Source: Desulfuromonadales bacterium
GTDB taxonomy: Bacteria; Desulfobacterota; Desulfuromonadia; Desulfuromonadales; BM103
Assembly: GCA_014860225.1 (NCBI GenBank)
Contig: JACZKE010000052.1
Coordinates: 310,001 to 374,000 of the forward strand
Direction of reading: 5' to 3'
DNA: 64,000 bases
Shown: positions 1 through 10,200 of the stretch, in pieces
Numbering within the stretch: position 1 is the first letter of the stretch
Layout of the letters: every line of letters begins with the position of its first letter
The notes under the pieces: model-generated
Databases searched by the model: none
Told to the model about the DNA's origin: nothing
What the model saw: the letters and a program-made list of their open reading frames with translations, nothing else
Translations under genes and position numbers: made by a program

Positions 1-931
1 AGATGGTCTGTCCCGCATGGCCATATTTGAGACTGTTGTCGACCAGCGCAGAAAAGATGATTTTTACAGCCAGTCGACTGAGGTTAACAGTGGCTTGTTT
101 TGTCGTGACCGAGCAGCGTAATTGCATACATTTCTCACGGGCCGGTGCGCTGTAGACTTTGATAATCTCAGCAATCAGATCCTCAATCGGGAAATGTTCA
201 TACTCCAGAGACAATCGGCCATCTTCCATCTGGCGGATAAGCAGAACCTCTTCTGCAAGGGTCGACAGGTAGTTTGAGCTTCGAAAGATGGCGTCCATGC
301 AGATGCCGGCATGCTTGCCGTCAAGGCCTGCGTGCAGAAGATCTGCAAAGCCATTGAGAATCAGCAATTGATTGCGCAGTTCATGGAACATCAGATGATA
401 CATGTCTGGAAATTGGTTCTCTCTGTTGATCATTGATTTCAAACGAACTTCCAGTGCCACGGTCTGCTGGCGACGACGGACAAGATTGCCAGCGTGCAGT
501 ATGACTTCACGAATTGAATATGGTTTCGGCAGAAAGATGTCGGCCCCGATTTCGAGGCCACGATATTTGTCTTCTTGTGCACCCAGTGCGGTCAGCATGA
601 TCACTGGAATGCCGGCAAAGCCGGGATCCGGATGCTGACGCAACAACCGGCAGACCTCCCAGCCGTCGAGGTCCGGCAACATGATGTCGAGGAGGACCAG
701 ATCGGGCTGTTCGCTGCCAATGATGCGACAGGCCGATAGTCCGTCTTCTGCTCGCAATACACTTAATCCCGCTTTCTGCAGTGAATGCGCGAGCGGTTCC
801 AGAATTTCCGGTTCATCTTCGACGATTAGGACCTTGCCGGAGTCGTAAATGGCAGCCTCTGGCGGGGCCTGTGTTTCAGTGGTTGCCTGCCCGATGTTCT
901 CGTTCCCTGCTCTTTGCGAAAGATTATCCAT
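1..931 (-). CDS. Response-regulator receiver domain fused to histidine kinase (partial, C-terminus outside window)
   Basis: The gene is read on the minus strand from ATG at 931 and runs off the left edge; it is missing from the ORF track because it has no stop here. The translation starts MDNLSQRAGN and carries a CheY-like receiver domain (VLIVEDEPEI acidic pocket, phospho-acceptor Asp in LVLLDIMLPD, conserved Lys in LPKPYS), then a dimerisation/H-box (FHELRNQLLI) and an N-box start (LVDNSLKYG). Receiver before kinase core is the reverse of a classical hybrid kinase; such proteins often relay signals from another kinase. The start is fixed by an in-frame stop 15 nt upstream and by overlap with the small gene in front. 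Signal and target are unknown. Confidence 0.85.
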   Translation of the reverse strand, partial: MDNLSQRAGNENIGQATTETQAPPEAAIYDSGKVLIVEDEPEILEPLAHSLQKAGLSVLRAEDGLSACRIIGSEQPDLVLLDIMLPDLDGWEVCRLLRQHPDPGFAGIPVIMLTALGAQEDKYRGLEIGADIFLPKPYSIREVILHAGNLVRRRQQTVALEVRLKSMINRENQFPDMYHLMFHELRNQLLILNGFADLLHAGLDGKHAGICMDAIFRSSNYLSTLAEEVLLIRQMEDGRLSLEYEHFPIEDLIAEIIKVYSAPAREKCMQLRCSVTTKQATVNLSRLAVKIIFSALVDNSLKYGHAGQTI

Positions 932-1040
932 TTTTGAGCATCCCTATAAGCTTGCTGGCTGCATTACAGGTGTGGCGGTAGTTGATGACGCCGATGGCCG
1001 ACAGGCAAGCGATCAGCAGAATGAGCATTATGTAAATCAT
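924..1040 (-). CDS. 38-residue single-pass membrane peptide, translationally coupled to the kinase gene
   Basis: This gene is too short for the ORF track. Reading leftwards, a strong Shine-Dalgarno (GAGAGGAGG) precedes ATG at 1040, and the product begins MIYIMLILLIACLSAIGV, one hydrophobic helix followed by a short polar tail with one Cys. The stop codon overlaps the ATG of the receiver/kinase gene (ATGGATAA), an arrangement typical of translational coupling. It could be a small membrane regulator of the kinase or just a leader peptide setting its translation. No family recognised. Confidence 0.6.
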   Translation of the reverse strand: MIYIMLILLIACLSAIGVINYRHTCNAASKLIGMLKNG

Positions 1041-1286
1041 CGTAGAACCTCCTCTCCGGATTTTTCATGTTCCATGATCTTCGGGCGATATTTGGATTTG
1101 ATTAAGGGGGGTTTCTGATTGTGTTAGAGCATGTCCCGCTTAATTTCCCGGATAGACAGGATGCCGTTCCGCAAATGGAGCCCATCGATGTTTGCAGGAA
1201 GCTATCGCCACTCTAACCTGGACATAACAGGAACGTCTTATCGTGGCATGCAAAGAGATTGAAAAACTCAAGACAAAGGATGAAAT

Positions 1287-1742
1287 ATGTACAAGGACGC
1301 AATAAAAGATGTCACGGGCATCTGTTTCGAAACGGTATGTCGGGCTCTGCTCAGTCTGCTCCTGCTGGTGATTCTTGCCGGCATGGCCTACGGCGTGGCC
1401 CGCACAGCACTGGATCTGTTCTCTGCCACCGGAGATATGCTGACCGGCTCTGGTTTGCATGAAGCCCTGAAGCAATTGGTGGTCAACGTGTTGATGGTTC
1501 TAGCCGTGGTCGAGCTGTTCCGCACGGTTAAAGCGTACTTCAGTGAAGGGCGAGTCAAGGTCACCTATATCATCGATACCGTGCTGGTTGTGGTGATTAC
1601 CGAAATCATGGGGTTCTGGTACATGGAAGTCGAAGTGGAGCGGGTTGGTTTGGCGATTGCCCTGGTCGTGGCGCTGATGGGGGTGCGCATCATGGCCATT
1701 CGGTTTTCGCCAAAAAGGCGCGAGTTGATGGAAGGTCTCTAG
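1287..1742 (+). CDS. PsiE-like phosphate-starvation-inducible family membrane protein
   Basis: The 151-aa product has four predicted transmembrane helices (about residues 15-40, 55-75, 88-108, 113-135) and the spacing and length of the PsiE family (PF06146), including the short charged segment VVELFRTVKAYF between helices 2 and 3. The function of PsiE is not established; family members are often induced by phosphate starvation or lie near stress genes. It is divergent from the kinase/peptide pair, with about 245 bp of shared upstream region. The start is the ATG in front of YKDAIKD; alternative frames on both strands are shadows. Confidence 0.65.
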   Translation: MYKDAIKDVTGICFETVCRALLSLLLLVILAGMAYGVARTALDLFSATGDMLTGSGLHEALKQLVVNVLMVLAVVELFRTVKAYFSEGRVKVTYIIDTVLVVVITEIMGFWYMEVEVERVGLAIALVVALMGVRIMAIRFSPKRRELMEGL

Positions 1743-2103
1743 CAGTCTTTCGGTCAGGTGACATAATTCTTAATGTGAAGCTGAATTCACATCCTGTGGA
1801 TTTGGGAATATACACCTGGAATTCCCCGTCCATCATTGATGCACTCGCAAAAACTCATGAGATGGCTAAGCAAAAATTTCATCCTACAAGGCTTGGTGTT
1901 TTTTCAGGGGCGAAGGCATACATCTGGTCTGTCGAGGTCCTGAAAAAACGCCATAACGCCGTAGGGAGGACTTTTTGCGACGCCATCATCATTGACAAAC
2001 ACCGCTTTTCTGATCAAATAAAGTCAAGCCGCGTCAAATTAAAAAACTTTATTTCGTGTTCTCTTTCGGCTCGATGGATGGATCGAAGCAAAGGAGATTC
2101 CCG
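1743..2103 (+). other. Intergenic region upstream of the GGDEF/EAL gene
   Basis: About 360 bp. The ORF at 1775-2176 has no recognisable domain, no good ribosome site and overlaps the start of the next gene, so I do not call it. An inverted repeat (GTTTTTTCAGG near 1900 and CCTGAAAAAAC near 1945) is the only structure seen. I looked for a c-di-GMP (GEMM-type) riboswitch, as expected in front of such genes in this group, and did not recognise one. Confidence 0.3.
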
Positions 2104-3852
2104 ATGCAGGATCCAGTCTCAAGCCGGTCGGATTCACCCCTCAATTACCAGGAACTCTACCTTCGTACCCCGGTGATGATGCACTCCATCGATTCATCCG
2201 GTCGGCTGGTCACTGTAAGCGATTTCTGGCTCGAGGTGCTTGGTTATCACCGCGAGGAGGTCATCGGCCGACTGCTCATCGATTTTTTTACCGAATCATC
2301 CCGCATTTTCGCTAAAGAAATCGCGCTGCCCCGTTTTTTTCGACTCGGCAAGGTAAAAGAAGTCCCCTATCAGATGGTCAAGAAAAACGGCGAGGTGCTC
2401 GACGTGCTGGTCTCGGCCAGTTCTGAGTGTTCCGCTGATGGCGCCGTCTGCTACAGCATGGCCGGCATCGTCGATGTCACCCAACGCAAGAAGGCCGAGG
2501 AAGAAGCTCAACGTCTTGCGCATTTCGATTCCCTGACCGGACAACCAAATCGTTACCTGCTTATGGATCGCCTGGAACATGCCTTAGCCCAGGCTGACCG
2601 CGAGGGACACAAGGTCGGAGTCATGTTTGTCGATCTTGACCGGTTCAAATGGGTCAATGACACTCTTGGCCATGCCGCCGGCGACACCCTGCTGAAGATG
2701 GTGGCGGCGCGACTGCAGGGATGCGTTCGCAAGGCAGACACGGTGGCCCGGTTCGGTGGCGATGAATTTGTCGTGCTGCTCTACGGATTCGACGACGAGG
2801 ATGAACCCAGTTCCTTTGCCCGTCGTTTCCTCGATGCACTCAACGAGCCGATTATTCTGCAGGGGATCGAGCTTTCCAACAGTGCCAGCATCGGCATTGC
2901 TCTTTATCCCCTGGATGGCAGGGACGCGGGCAGCCTGCTGAGTAATGCCGACGCTGCCATGTATAGGGCCAAGGAGTTGGGGCGAAACACTTACAAGTTC
3001 TTTTCCCCCTGGATGAATGCCCGTGTCACGGAAAAGCTGGGCATGGAAAATCGCTTACGCAATGCCCTGAAGGCGGGGGAACTGTTTCTCGAGTATCAGC
3101 CACAACTCGATTTGCGCAATTGTCGGGTAACAGGTTTCGAGGCTTTGGTCCGTTGGCGTGACCCACAGGAAGGGCTGATCCCGCCGGCCAGGTTCATCCC
3201 GATTGCAGAGGAAACCGGACTGATCTACCCCCTCGGCGAATGGATTCTGCGCTCCGCTTGTGAGCAGGCGCGTGCATGGCAGCGTTCCGGCTACCAGTCG
3301 GTGCGCATCGCCGTCAACGTTTCCCCCAAACAGCTCCAGCGCTATGATTTCATAGAAATGGTCGAAACAATCCTGGCGGAGACCGGCCTGCCTGCGGACT
3401 GCCTGGAAATTGAAATGACGGAAAGCATGATCATGGCCAATATCCAGGAGGCCATCACTACGCTGACGGATCTCAAAGTGCGGCATATCCACTTGGCCAT
3501 AGACGATTTCGGTACCGGCCACTCTTCTCTTGTCTATCTGAAGCACTTCCCTTTCGACCGGGTCAAGATCGCCAAGGAGTTTATCCGTGCTATTCCCGAT
3601 GATGCCGATGACATGGCCATAGTCCACGCCATCCTGGTAATGGCCAACATCCTCAAGCTCGACGTGATCGCTGAAGGAGTCGAGAAACGTTCTCAACTCG
3701 ATTTTCTGCGAGGACGGCACTGCAACGACATGCAGGGATTCTACTTTTCCCCGCCGATGTCTGCCGGGGAGATGACCGGTTTCCTCAGGCAGGGGGGGAG
3801 CGGCAACCGGATTTGCCCGTACAACAGCCTGCTGCCTCTGGCTGTACATTAG
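2104..3852 (+). CDS. PAS-GGDEF-EAL protein, bifunctional cyclic-di-GMP turnover enzyme
   Basis: Start chosen at ATG 2104, behind AAAGGAG, rather than the 2056 ORF start, giving 582 aa. A PAS sensor domain (about 17-125) is followed by a GGDEF domain with an intact active site (RFGGDEF near 216-222) and an RxxD inhibitory site (RKAD) just before it, then an EAL domain with EAL (near 345), the EMTES motif and the DDFGTG loop, so both diguanylate cyclase and phosphodiesterase centres look intact. No transmembrane helix, so the PAS domain probably senses a cytoplasmic ligand, redox state or heme. Net activity cannot be read from sequence. Single-gene unit whose stop codon abuts a copy of the hairpin repeat. 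Confidence 0.93.
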   Translation: MQDPVSSRSDSPLNYQELYLRTPVMMHSIDSSGRLVTVSDFWLEVLGYHREEVIGRLLIDFFTESSRIFAKEIALPRFFRLGKVKEVPYQMVKKNGEVLDVLVSASSECSADGAVCYSMAGIVDVTQRKKAEEEAQRLAHFDSLTGQPNRYLLMDRLEHALAQADREGHKVGVMFVDLDRFKWVNDTLGHAAGDTLLKMVAARLQGCVRKADTVARFGGDEFVVLLYGFDDEDEPSSFARRFLDALNEPIILQGIELSNSASIGIALYPLDGRDAGSLLSNADAAMYRAKELGRNTYKFFSPWMNARVTEKLGMENRLRNALKAGELFLEYQPQLDLRNCRVTGFEALVRWRDPQEGLIPPARFIPIAEETGLIYPLGEWILRSACEQARAWQRSGYQSVRIAVNVSPKQLQRYDFIEMVETILAETGLPADCLEIEMTESMIMANIQEAITTLTDLKVRHIHLAIDDFGTGHSSLVYLKHFPFDRVKIAKEFIRAIPDDADDMAIVHAILVMANILKLDVIAEGVEKRSQLDFLRGRHCNDMQGFYFSPPMSAGEMTGFLRQGGSGNRICPYNSLLPLAVH

Positions 3853-3879
3853 TTTTCGTCCGGAAATGGTCCTTTTCCG
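3852..3879. repeat. Partial copy of operon-end hairpin repeat
   Basis: GTTTTCGTCCGGAAA is identical to the left arm of the complete inverted repeat at 10571-10607; the loop differs at one base, but only TTTCCG of the right arm remains. It begins on the last base of the GGDEF/EAL stop codon. Confidence 0.6.
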
Positions 3880-4311
3880 CAACCTCTGCCTCAATCGGCG
3901 GATTTGATTGTGCTCCGTAAAGGACTACGCCTCCGCTCAAGTCCTTGATTTCCTTGACCTTGCGAAAAATTGATCGTTTACGGATCGAAAACTGTTCCTG
4001 TGTTCTCCGGAGTTTCCATCTGGAAACGAGTTGTAAAGTATTTTCAGGTTTCAGGCTCAAAGCATGGAACTAAGCAAAGGTTGCTAACCTATTGATTTTT
4101 TTTAAACTTACGGTCTCTTTTGCAGCTTTTGGTGAGGAATATTCTTAACTAACATGTAGAATACTCTTCAAGTTGAGTCGGATGACACCCTGGGGTCAAC
4201 GGAAAGGCCTGGAAATCCGACGATCAGAGCTTTGGCATGGAAAATGGATTAATAACCGCCGAGCACCATGACGTTCAAGCAGTCACAAAACCTTTTTTGG
4301 GGAGATTAGAT
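3880..4311 (+). other. Intergenic region upstream of the efflux operon
   Basis: About 430 bp with an AT-rich stretch at 4085-4115 and no gene I can support. The efflux operon promoter must lie here. I see no confident CueR/CusR-type operator. The first 75 nt of the ORF-track entry at 4237 also belongs here because the real start is at 4312. Confidence 0.3.
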
Positions 4312-5631
4312 ATGGCTCCGAGATTTCTGGCTCTTTTTCTGTTGCTCTACCTGACGACCCTGTCCGCCGGTCCGGTGTCAGGAGGGCAGGCAGATGTTTC
4401 GAACCTGGAGCTATTGGTTGCGGAGGGCCTGGCGGCCAATCCTGATCTGGCTGCCGCTAAAGCCCGTTGGCAACAAGCCACCTATAAATCACCCCAGGTC
4501 GGCAGCCTGATGGACCCGGTCCTCTCCTTTAGTCTCAGCAATTACCCCAGAGATACCTTGTCGAGTTCAGACACACCCATGACTGGAAATGAAGTAAGGC
4601 TGGCACAAGCGTTCCCGTTCCCGGGTAAACTGGGCAACCGGTCTGCGCTTGCCAGTGAAGAAGCCCGCTGGTTTGAGGCTGTCTATCAGGATAAACAACT
4701 GCAGATTGCCCGCAAGATCAAGGATACCTGGTACCGGCTCTATTTCCAGGAGCAGGCTATTATCGTAACGGAACGTAACATGGCGCTGGTCGATGACATC
4801 ATCCGCCTGACGGAAGTTCGTTACGAAACCGGCTCCGGATTGCAGCAGGATGTCCTTAAGGCACAGGTGCAAAGGTCTCGGCTCATGGAACGACTGATGT
4901 CTTTGCGCCAACAACGCACTGTTGTCCAGTCTGAACTTAACCGTCTGCTGAACCGACCCTCTGGCGGGACTTATGTCGTTCCCGAGGAGCTTGAGCTGCT
5001 GACAATAGAGCCAAATCTGGAAACCTTCCAGCGTGCCGGCAGTGAAAAACGGCCTATGATGAGTGCTTACCAGTCATTAATCAAACGCTATCGCTATCAG
5101 AATAAGTTAGCGGAACTCAATGATTACCCTGACATGACTGTCTTTGCCAGCTGGCGTTTCCGGGACGATGCTCTGGCCGACGGCGGCACTGATTTCGTGA
5201 GCGCCGGGATCAGTGTCAACCTGCCGGTTTACCGCGACAAAAGGCGCGCCGAGAAAGCGGAAGCAGCAGCGGCGATACGTATGGCAGAGCGACAAGCGGA
5301 AGATTTCCGCAACAGTGTCGCGGAGTCACTGCAGAATGCCTATGCACGCATGCAAGAGACCCATCAGCAAACAGAACTCTACCGGGAGGGAATTATTCCA
5401 CAGACCAGCCAGAACTTCCAGGCGGCCCTGGGCTCTTATCAGGTCGGCAAGCTTGAATTCATCAGCCTGCTTGATGCCCTGATGACAACCTATCAGGCGG
5501 AAATGGAATATTACCGTGTCAGCTCCGAATACATGCGGAGCCTGGCCTGGCTGGAGGCCGAATCGACTCTGCCGTTAATCGGCCCGCCGTTGCAAGATGT
5601 TGATCTGCAGACATCTGACTTCAGCAAATAA
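4312..5631 (+). CDS. TolC-family outer-membrane efflux protein (CusC role)
   Basis: Outer-membrane channel of a tripartite efflux pump. The start at ATG 4312 follows GGGGAG and gives a clean Sec signal peptide (MAPRFLALFLLLYLTTLSAG), unlike the ORF-track start 25 codons earlier. The 439-aa protein shows the two-fold repeated helical layout of OEP family proteins (VAEGLAANPDLAAAKARW; later SYQVGKLEFISLLDAL). No lipobox is seen, unlike E. coli CusC. It is the first gene of the operon with the adaptor 29 nt downstream and the RND pump after that. Confidence 0.88.
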   Translation: MAPRFLALFLLLYLTTLSAGPVSGGQADVSNLELLVAEGLAANPDLAAAKARWQQATYKSPQVGSLMDPVLSFSLSNYPRDTLSSSDTPMTGNEVRLAQAFPFPGKLGNRSALASEEARWFEAVYQDKQLQIARKIKDTWYRLYFQEQAIIVTERNMALVDDIIRLTEVRYETGSGLQQDVLKAQVQRSRLMERLMSLRQQRTVVQSELNRLLNRPSGGTYVVPEELELLTIEPNLETFQRAGSEKRPMMSAYQSLIKRYRYQNKLAELNDYPDMTVFASWRFRDDALADGGTDFVSAGISVNLPVYRDKRRAEKAEAAAAIRMAERQAEDFRNSVAESLQNAYARMQETHQQTELYREGIIPQTSQNFQAALGSYQVGKLEFISLLDALMTTYQAEMEYYRVSSEYMRSLAWLEAESTLPLIGPPLQDVDLQTSDFSK

Positions 5632-5660
5632 ACAGGTAAACAGTGAGTTTCGAGGACATC

Positions 5661-7196
5661 ATGAGTAAAAGCAAACGTTCAACCTGGATCATCGCCCTGG
5701 TCAGCATTACCTTTGCCCTTGGCCTCAGCCTGGCTTTGACAGGTTGCAACAGCGACACTCCGGTCTCCGACACAGATCAGGCAACGCCGGCCCCTGTCGA
5801 GACAACCGAACAACCGGTCCAGCAGTATACATGCGGTATGCACCCGATGATCATTACCGATGAGCCCGGACAGTGCCCAATCTGCGGTATGGATCTGACA
5901 CCATTAAAATCAACAGGAGGTTCGGCTTCAGCAAAGCCTGCCGGTGAGCGCAAGATCAAGTACTGGGTAGCTCCCATGGATCCGACCTACATTCGCGACG
6001 AGCCGGGCAAGTCCCCGATGGGGATGGATCTTGTCCCGGTCTATGAAGATCAAGCCGCCACGGGCTCGACTATTTCCATTGACCCGGTAACCTCGCAGAA
6101 TATGGGAGTCCGCGTGTCACCGGTTGTGCGCAAAGACTTGAGCCGGACGGTCAGTACGGTTGGCCTGGTGGCTTACGAAGAGTCAAAGCAGTTTTCCATA
6201 AACAGTAAAATCGACGGCTGGGTAGAGCGTCTCTATGCCAGTGAAACTGGGCAATTCGTCAAAAAAGGTTCGCCTTTGCTGGAAATCTACAGCCCGGCCC
6301 TGGTCAGCGCCCAGGAGGAGTTCCTGCTGGCCCGCAACAACAGTGTCTCGCTCGCCCATTCGCAATTCCCTTCGATCGCAGAGGGGGCCAGTCGCCTGCT
6401 TGAAGCTTCGCGGAGGCGACTTAAGCTCTGGGACATCAGTGACCGGCAGATCGCCCGCCTGGAAAAAACCGGTGAAGTGGCCAAAAACCTGACGCTGTAT
6501 GCTCCTTATGACGGCATCGTAACCATGAAAATGGTTAAGGAAGGGCAGTTCATCAAGGGTGGCATGGAGATGTTGATCCTTTCCGACATCTCGAAAGTCT
6601 GGGTGTACGCCGATATCTATGAATATGAGCTACCCTGGGTCAAGGTCGGACAGAAGGCCAGGATCACTCTGCCTTATGTCGGCAGTGAGCCGATCGAGAG
6701 TGAAGTCAGCTATATCTACCCATTTGTCGAGGCGAAGACCCGCACTGTCAAGGCCCGTTTCGACATCGACAACCCCGATTTCACCCTGAAGCCGGACATG
6801 TATGTCAACGTTCGGCTCGCATCGGAATCGGTGAAAAACGCCCTGAGCGTTCCTGTTGAAGCGGTTCTGCATTCCGGCGAGAAGCAGACGGTTTTTGTTG
6901 CTCTCGGCGACGGCAAATTCGAACCGCGTCAGGTCAAAACCGGGGTGCAGAATGACTTGGGAGATATTGAGATTGTGCAGGGATTGCTCGAAGGTGAAGA
7001 GGTCGTCACCAGTGCCCAGTTTATGCTCGACTCGGAGAGCAAGCTGCGCGAGGCGATTGCCAAGATGCTGGAACCGAAGACGTCTCCTGAGTCGTCCGTC
7101 CGGGAGCAGGGAGGCGACGAGAACATTGATGATCTGTTTACAGACGATCAGCCCGCAGACCAGACCGAAGACAATCTTGATGATCTGTTCAAGTAA
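5661..7196 (+). CDS. cusB: Periplasmic adaptor of Cu/Ag efflux pump, CusB-like, with two metal-binding N-terminal motifs
   Basis: Membrane-fusion protein that bridges pump and channel. Start at ATG 5661 (GAGG upstream) gives 511 aa and a lipoprotein signal ending LALTGC. Residues about 56-79 form a heavy-metal-binding domain (YTCGMHPMI...CPICGMDL); about 101-129 is a second, Cys-free, Met-based copy (PMDPTYIRDEPGKSPMGMDL) as found in CusB N-termini. The barrel-sandwich hybrid and beta-barrel follow. An acidic tail ends DNLDDLF and contains the near repeat NIDDLF, DNLDDLF. The Met/Cys-rich N-terminus favours Cu(I)/Ag(I) as substrate. Confidence 0.88.
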   Translation: MSKSKRSTWIIALVSITFALGLSLALTGCNSDTPVSDTDQATPAPVETTEQPVQQYTCGMHPMIITDEPGQCPICGMDLTPLKSTGGSASAKPAGERKIKYWVAPMDPTYIRDEPGKSPMGMDLVPVYEDQAATGSTISIDPVTSQNMGVRVSPVVRKDLSRTVSTVGLVAYEESKQFSINSKIDGWVERLYASETGQFVKKGSPLLEIYSPALVSAQEEFLLARNNSVSLAHSQFPSIAEGASRLLEASRRRLKLWDISDRQIARLEKTGEVAKNLTLYAPYDGIVTMKMVKEGQFIKGGMEMLILSDISKVWVYADIYEYELPWVKVGQKARITLPYVGSEPIESEVSYIYPFVEAKTRTVKARFDIDNPDFTLKPDMYVNVRLASESVKNALSVPVEAVLHSGEKQTVFVALGDGKFEPRQVKTGVQNDLGDIEIVQGLLEGEEVVTSAQFMLDSESKLREAIAKMLEPKTSPESSVREQGGDENIDDLFTDDQPADQTEDNLDDLFK

Positions 7197-7238
7197 ACCG
7201 GCAGATGCCAAGACATTCTTTGCGGATAAGGGGCTGAC

Positions 7239-10200
7239 ATGCTAGAGAAAATCATCGATTGGTCGATCCATAATAAATTTTTAGTGGTCATGCTGACAGT
7301 GTTCATCGTTATCGGTGGCACCTATACCATGTTTAACACTCCGATTGATGCGATCCCCGATCTTTCCGATGTGCAGGTGATCATCTTTACCGAGTATCCG
7401 GGGCAGGCCCCACAGGTCGTTGAAGACCAGATCACCTACCCGCTGACAACCCAGATGCTGGCCGTTCCCGGAGCGAAAACCGTACGCGGCTATTCCTTCT
7501 TCGGCCTGTCGTTCGTGTATATCATTTTCGACGACGGCACTGACCTCTACTGGGCCCGTTCGCGGGTGCTTGAATACCTTAACTATGCGGCCGGCCGCCT
7601 GCCCACCGGAGTGACACCAAGCCTTGGCCCGGATGCGACCGGAGTCGGCTGGGTCTATGAATACGTTCTGGAAAGTGACCGCCACAATCTCCAGGAACTT
7701 CGTTCGATACAAGACTGGTTTCTGCGCTACGAGCTGACCAGCGTCAAGGGCGTTGCGGAAGTTGCTGCTGTCGGCGGTTATGTCAAACAGTACCAGGTCG
7801 AAGTCGACCCGGACCGGCTGCTGGCCTACCATCTCACCATCCCGCAGATCAAAAAAGCGATCCAGCGATCCAACAATGATGTCGGCGGACGCTTGATCGA
7901 GATGGCCGAGACCGAATTCATGGTGCGAGGCCTGGGTTACCTGCAGTCGATTCAGGACATCGAGAGCGTTGTCGTCGGAACCGACAGCCGTGGCACGCCG
8001 ATCCAGGTACGCGATCTGGCACGAGTGACCATCGGCCCTGAGTTGCGGCGGGGTCTGGCCGAACTGGATGGTGAGGGGGAAGTGGTCGGCGGGGTGGTCA
8101 TCATGCGGGTCGGTGAGAACGCCCTCGATACCATAGCGGCAGTCAAAGCCAAACTGGAGCAACTCAAACAGGGTCTTCCCGAGGGCGTAAGCATTAAGAC
8201 GGTCTACGACCGCTCCGGGCTGATCGAGCGCGCGGTTGATACGCTCACAGAGAAGCTGATCGAGGAAAGTATTATCGTGGCCATTGTCACGGCTCTGTTC
8301 CTGTTCCATTTTTCCAGTGCCCTGGTGGCGATCGTCACTCTGCCGATTGCGATCCTGTTTGCGTTCATCATTATGTATTTCCAGGGCATCAACGCCAACA
8401 TCATGAGCCTTGGCGGCATTGCCATCGCCATCGGCGCCATGATCGACGCGGCGATCATCATGATCGAGAATGCCCACAAGCACCTCGAGCGTGATCGCGG
8501 CAAGTTGCCGCACTGGGAGATCATTGCCAATTCCTCGAAAGAAGTGGGGCCTGCGCTCTTTTACTCACTGCTGGTCATCACCGTCTCGTTCTTGCCGGTT
8601 TTTGCCCTCGGTGAACAATCGGGGCGGATGTTCAAGCCGTTGGCCTACACCAAGACCTATGCCATGGCCGGCGCAGCACTGCTGTCAGTCACCCTGGTGC
8701 CGGTGTTGATGGGCTGGTTCATCCGGGGGAAAATCCCTGATGAAGCCAAAAACCCGATCAACCGCATCATGATCCGTCTTTATCATCCGGTGGTCGATTT
8801 TGTCCTCAAGTGGCGCTGGTCGGTATTGATTGTTGCGCTGGCGATTACCCTGACCAGCATCATCCCGCTGAAGAGGATGGGCAGCGAATTCATGCCGCCG
8901 CTCTATGAGGGGGATCTGCTCTACATGCCGACCACTTTGCCGGGGATCTCGATTACCAAGGCAAAGGAGTTGTTGCAGCAGACCGACCGTATCATCGGGC
9001 AGTTCCCCGAGGTGCATCATGTCTTCGGCAAGGTCGGCCGGGCAGAAACCGCCACCGATCCGGCACCCTTGTCCATGCTTGAAACGACTATCATGCTCAA
9101 GCCGGAAGACGAGTGGCGAACGATCCCCAGAGAGCGTTTCTACAGCAGCTGGTCCGATTCCTGGGAGCTGCCCAAAAAACCGCTGCGCTGGATTTGGCCC
9201 GAAGAGTCGACCATCACCATTGAGGAATTAAAGACCGAGTTGAATGAGTCCATTCAGTTTCCCGGATTGACCAACGCCTGGACCATGCCGATCAAGACCC
9301 GGATTGATATGCTGGCGACCGGTATCAAGACACCGGTCGGCATCAAGATCATGGGCGATGATTTAGAAGTCCTGTCAGCGCTCGGTGAAGAGATCGAGGC
9401 GATTGTCAGGGACATCCCCGGGACGTTGAGCGCGTTTTCCGAACGGGTGGTCGGTGGCAACTATCTGGACTTCGACATTGACCGCGAGGCCGTGGCGCGT
9501 TACGGCCTGACCGTCGGTGACGTTCAGGACATCATCAAGAGCGCCATCGGCGGCATGAACGTCACCCAGACGGTTGAGGGGCTGGAGCGTTATTCGGTCA
9601 ACATCCGCTACCAGCGTGACTATCGCAACGATCTGCAGTCGTTGAAACGTGTGCTGATCCCGATTGCCGGCGGCAAGCACATCCCGATTTCCCAGGTTGC
9701 TGAAATCCGTATAAAAAAAGGACCTCCGGGCATCAAGAGTGAGAACGCCCGGCGCACGGCCTGGATCTATGTCGATCTCAAAGGCACTGATGTCGGCACC
9801 TATGTTGCCAACGCTCAGAAAGTTATCGCTGAGAAAATCACCCTGCCGGCCGGCTACAATATCGTCTGGAGCGGTTCGTATGAATACATGCAGGCGGCGG
9901 CGGCCAAGCTGAGAGTGGTCATTCCTCTGACCTTGCTGGTCATCCTCGTCATCATTTACATGAATACCAAGAGCCTGATCAAAACAGGGATCATCTTTCT
10001 CGCCCTGCCGCTGTCACTGGTCGGCTGCTTCTGGTTTCTCTATCTGCTCGGCTACAACACCTCTGTGGCGGTCTGGGTCGGGGTCATTGCCCTGGCCGGG
10101 ATTTCGGCCGAAACTGGGGTGGTGATGCTGCTCTATCTCGACCTGGCCTACGAACTCTGGGTGAAAAACGGCCGGATGCAGAACTTCGGCGACCTCACTC

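Noticed and set aside
1743-2103. c-di-GMP riboswitch ahead of the GGDEF/EAL gene
   Set aside because: I could not find the conserved GEMM core sequence here, so no riboswitch is called.
1775-2176. 133-aa ORF upstream of the GGDEF/EAL gene
   Set aside because: No domain, no ribosome site, and its end overlaps the true start of the GGDEF/EAL gene; likely a chance frame.
3055-3894. 279-aa minus-strand ORF opposite the EAL domain
   Set aside because: It is the antisense shadow of a well-supported gene with intact catalytic motifs.
7281-8513. 410-aa minus-strand ORF inside cusA
   Set aside because: Long open antisense frames are expected in GC-rich coding DNA; the composition is His/Asp/Arg rich and without motif, and the sense frame is a full RND pump.
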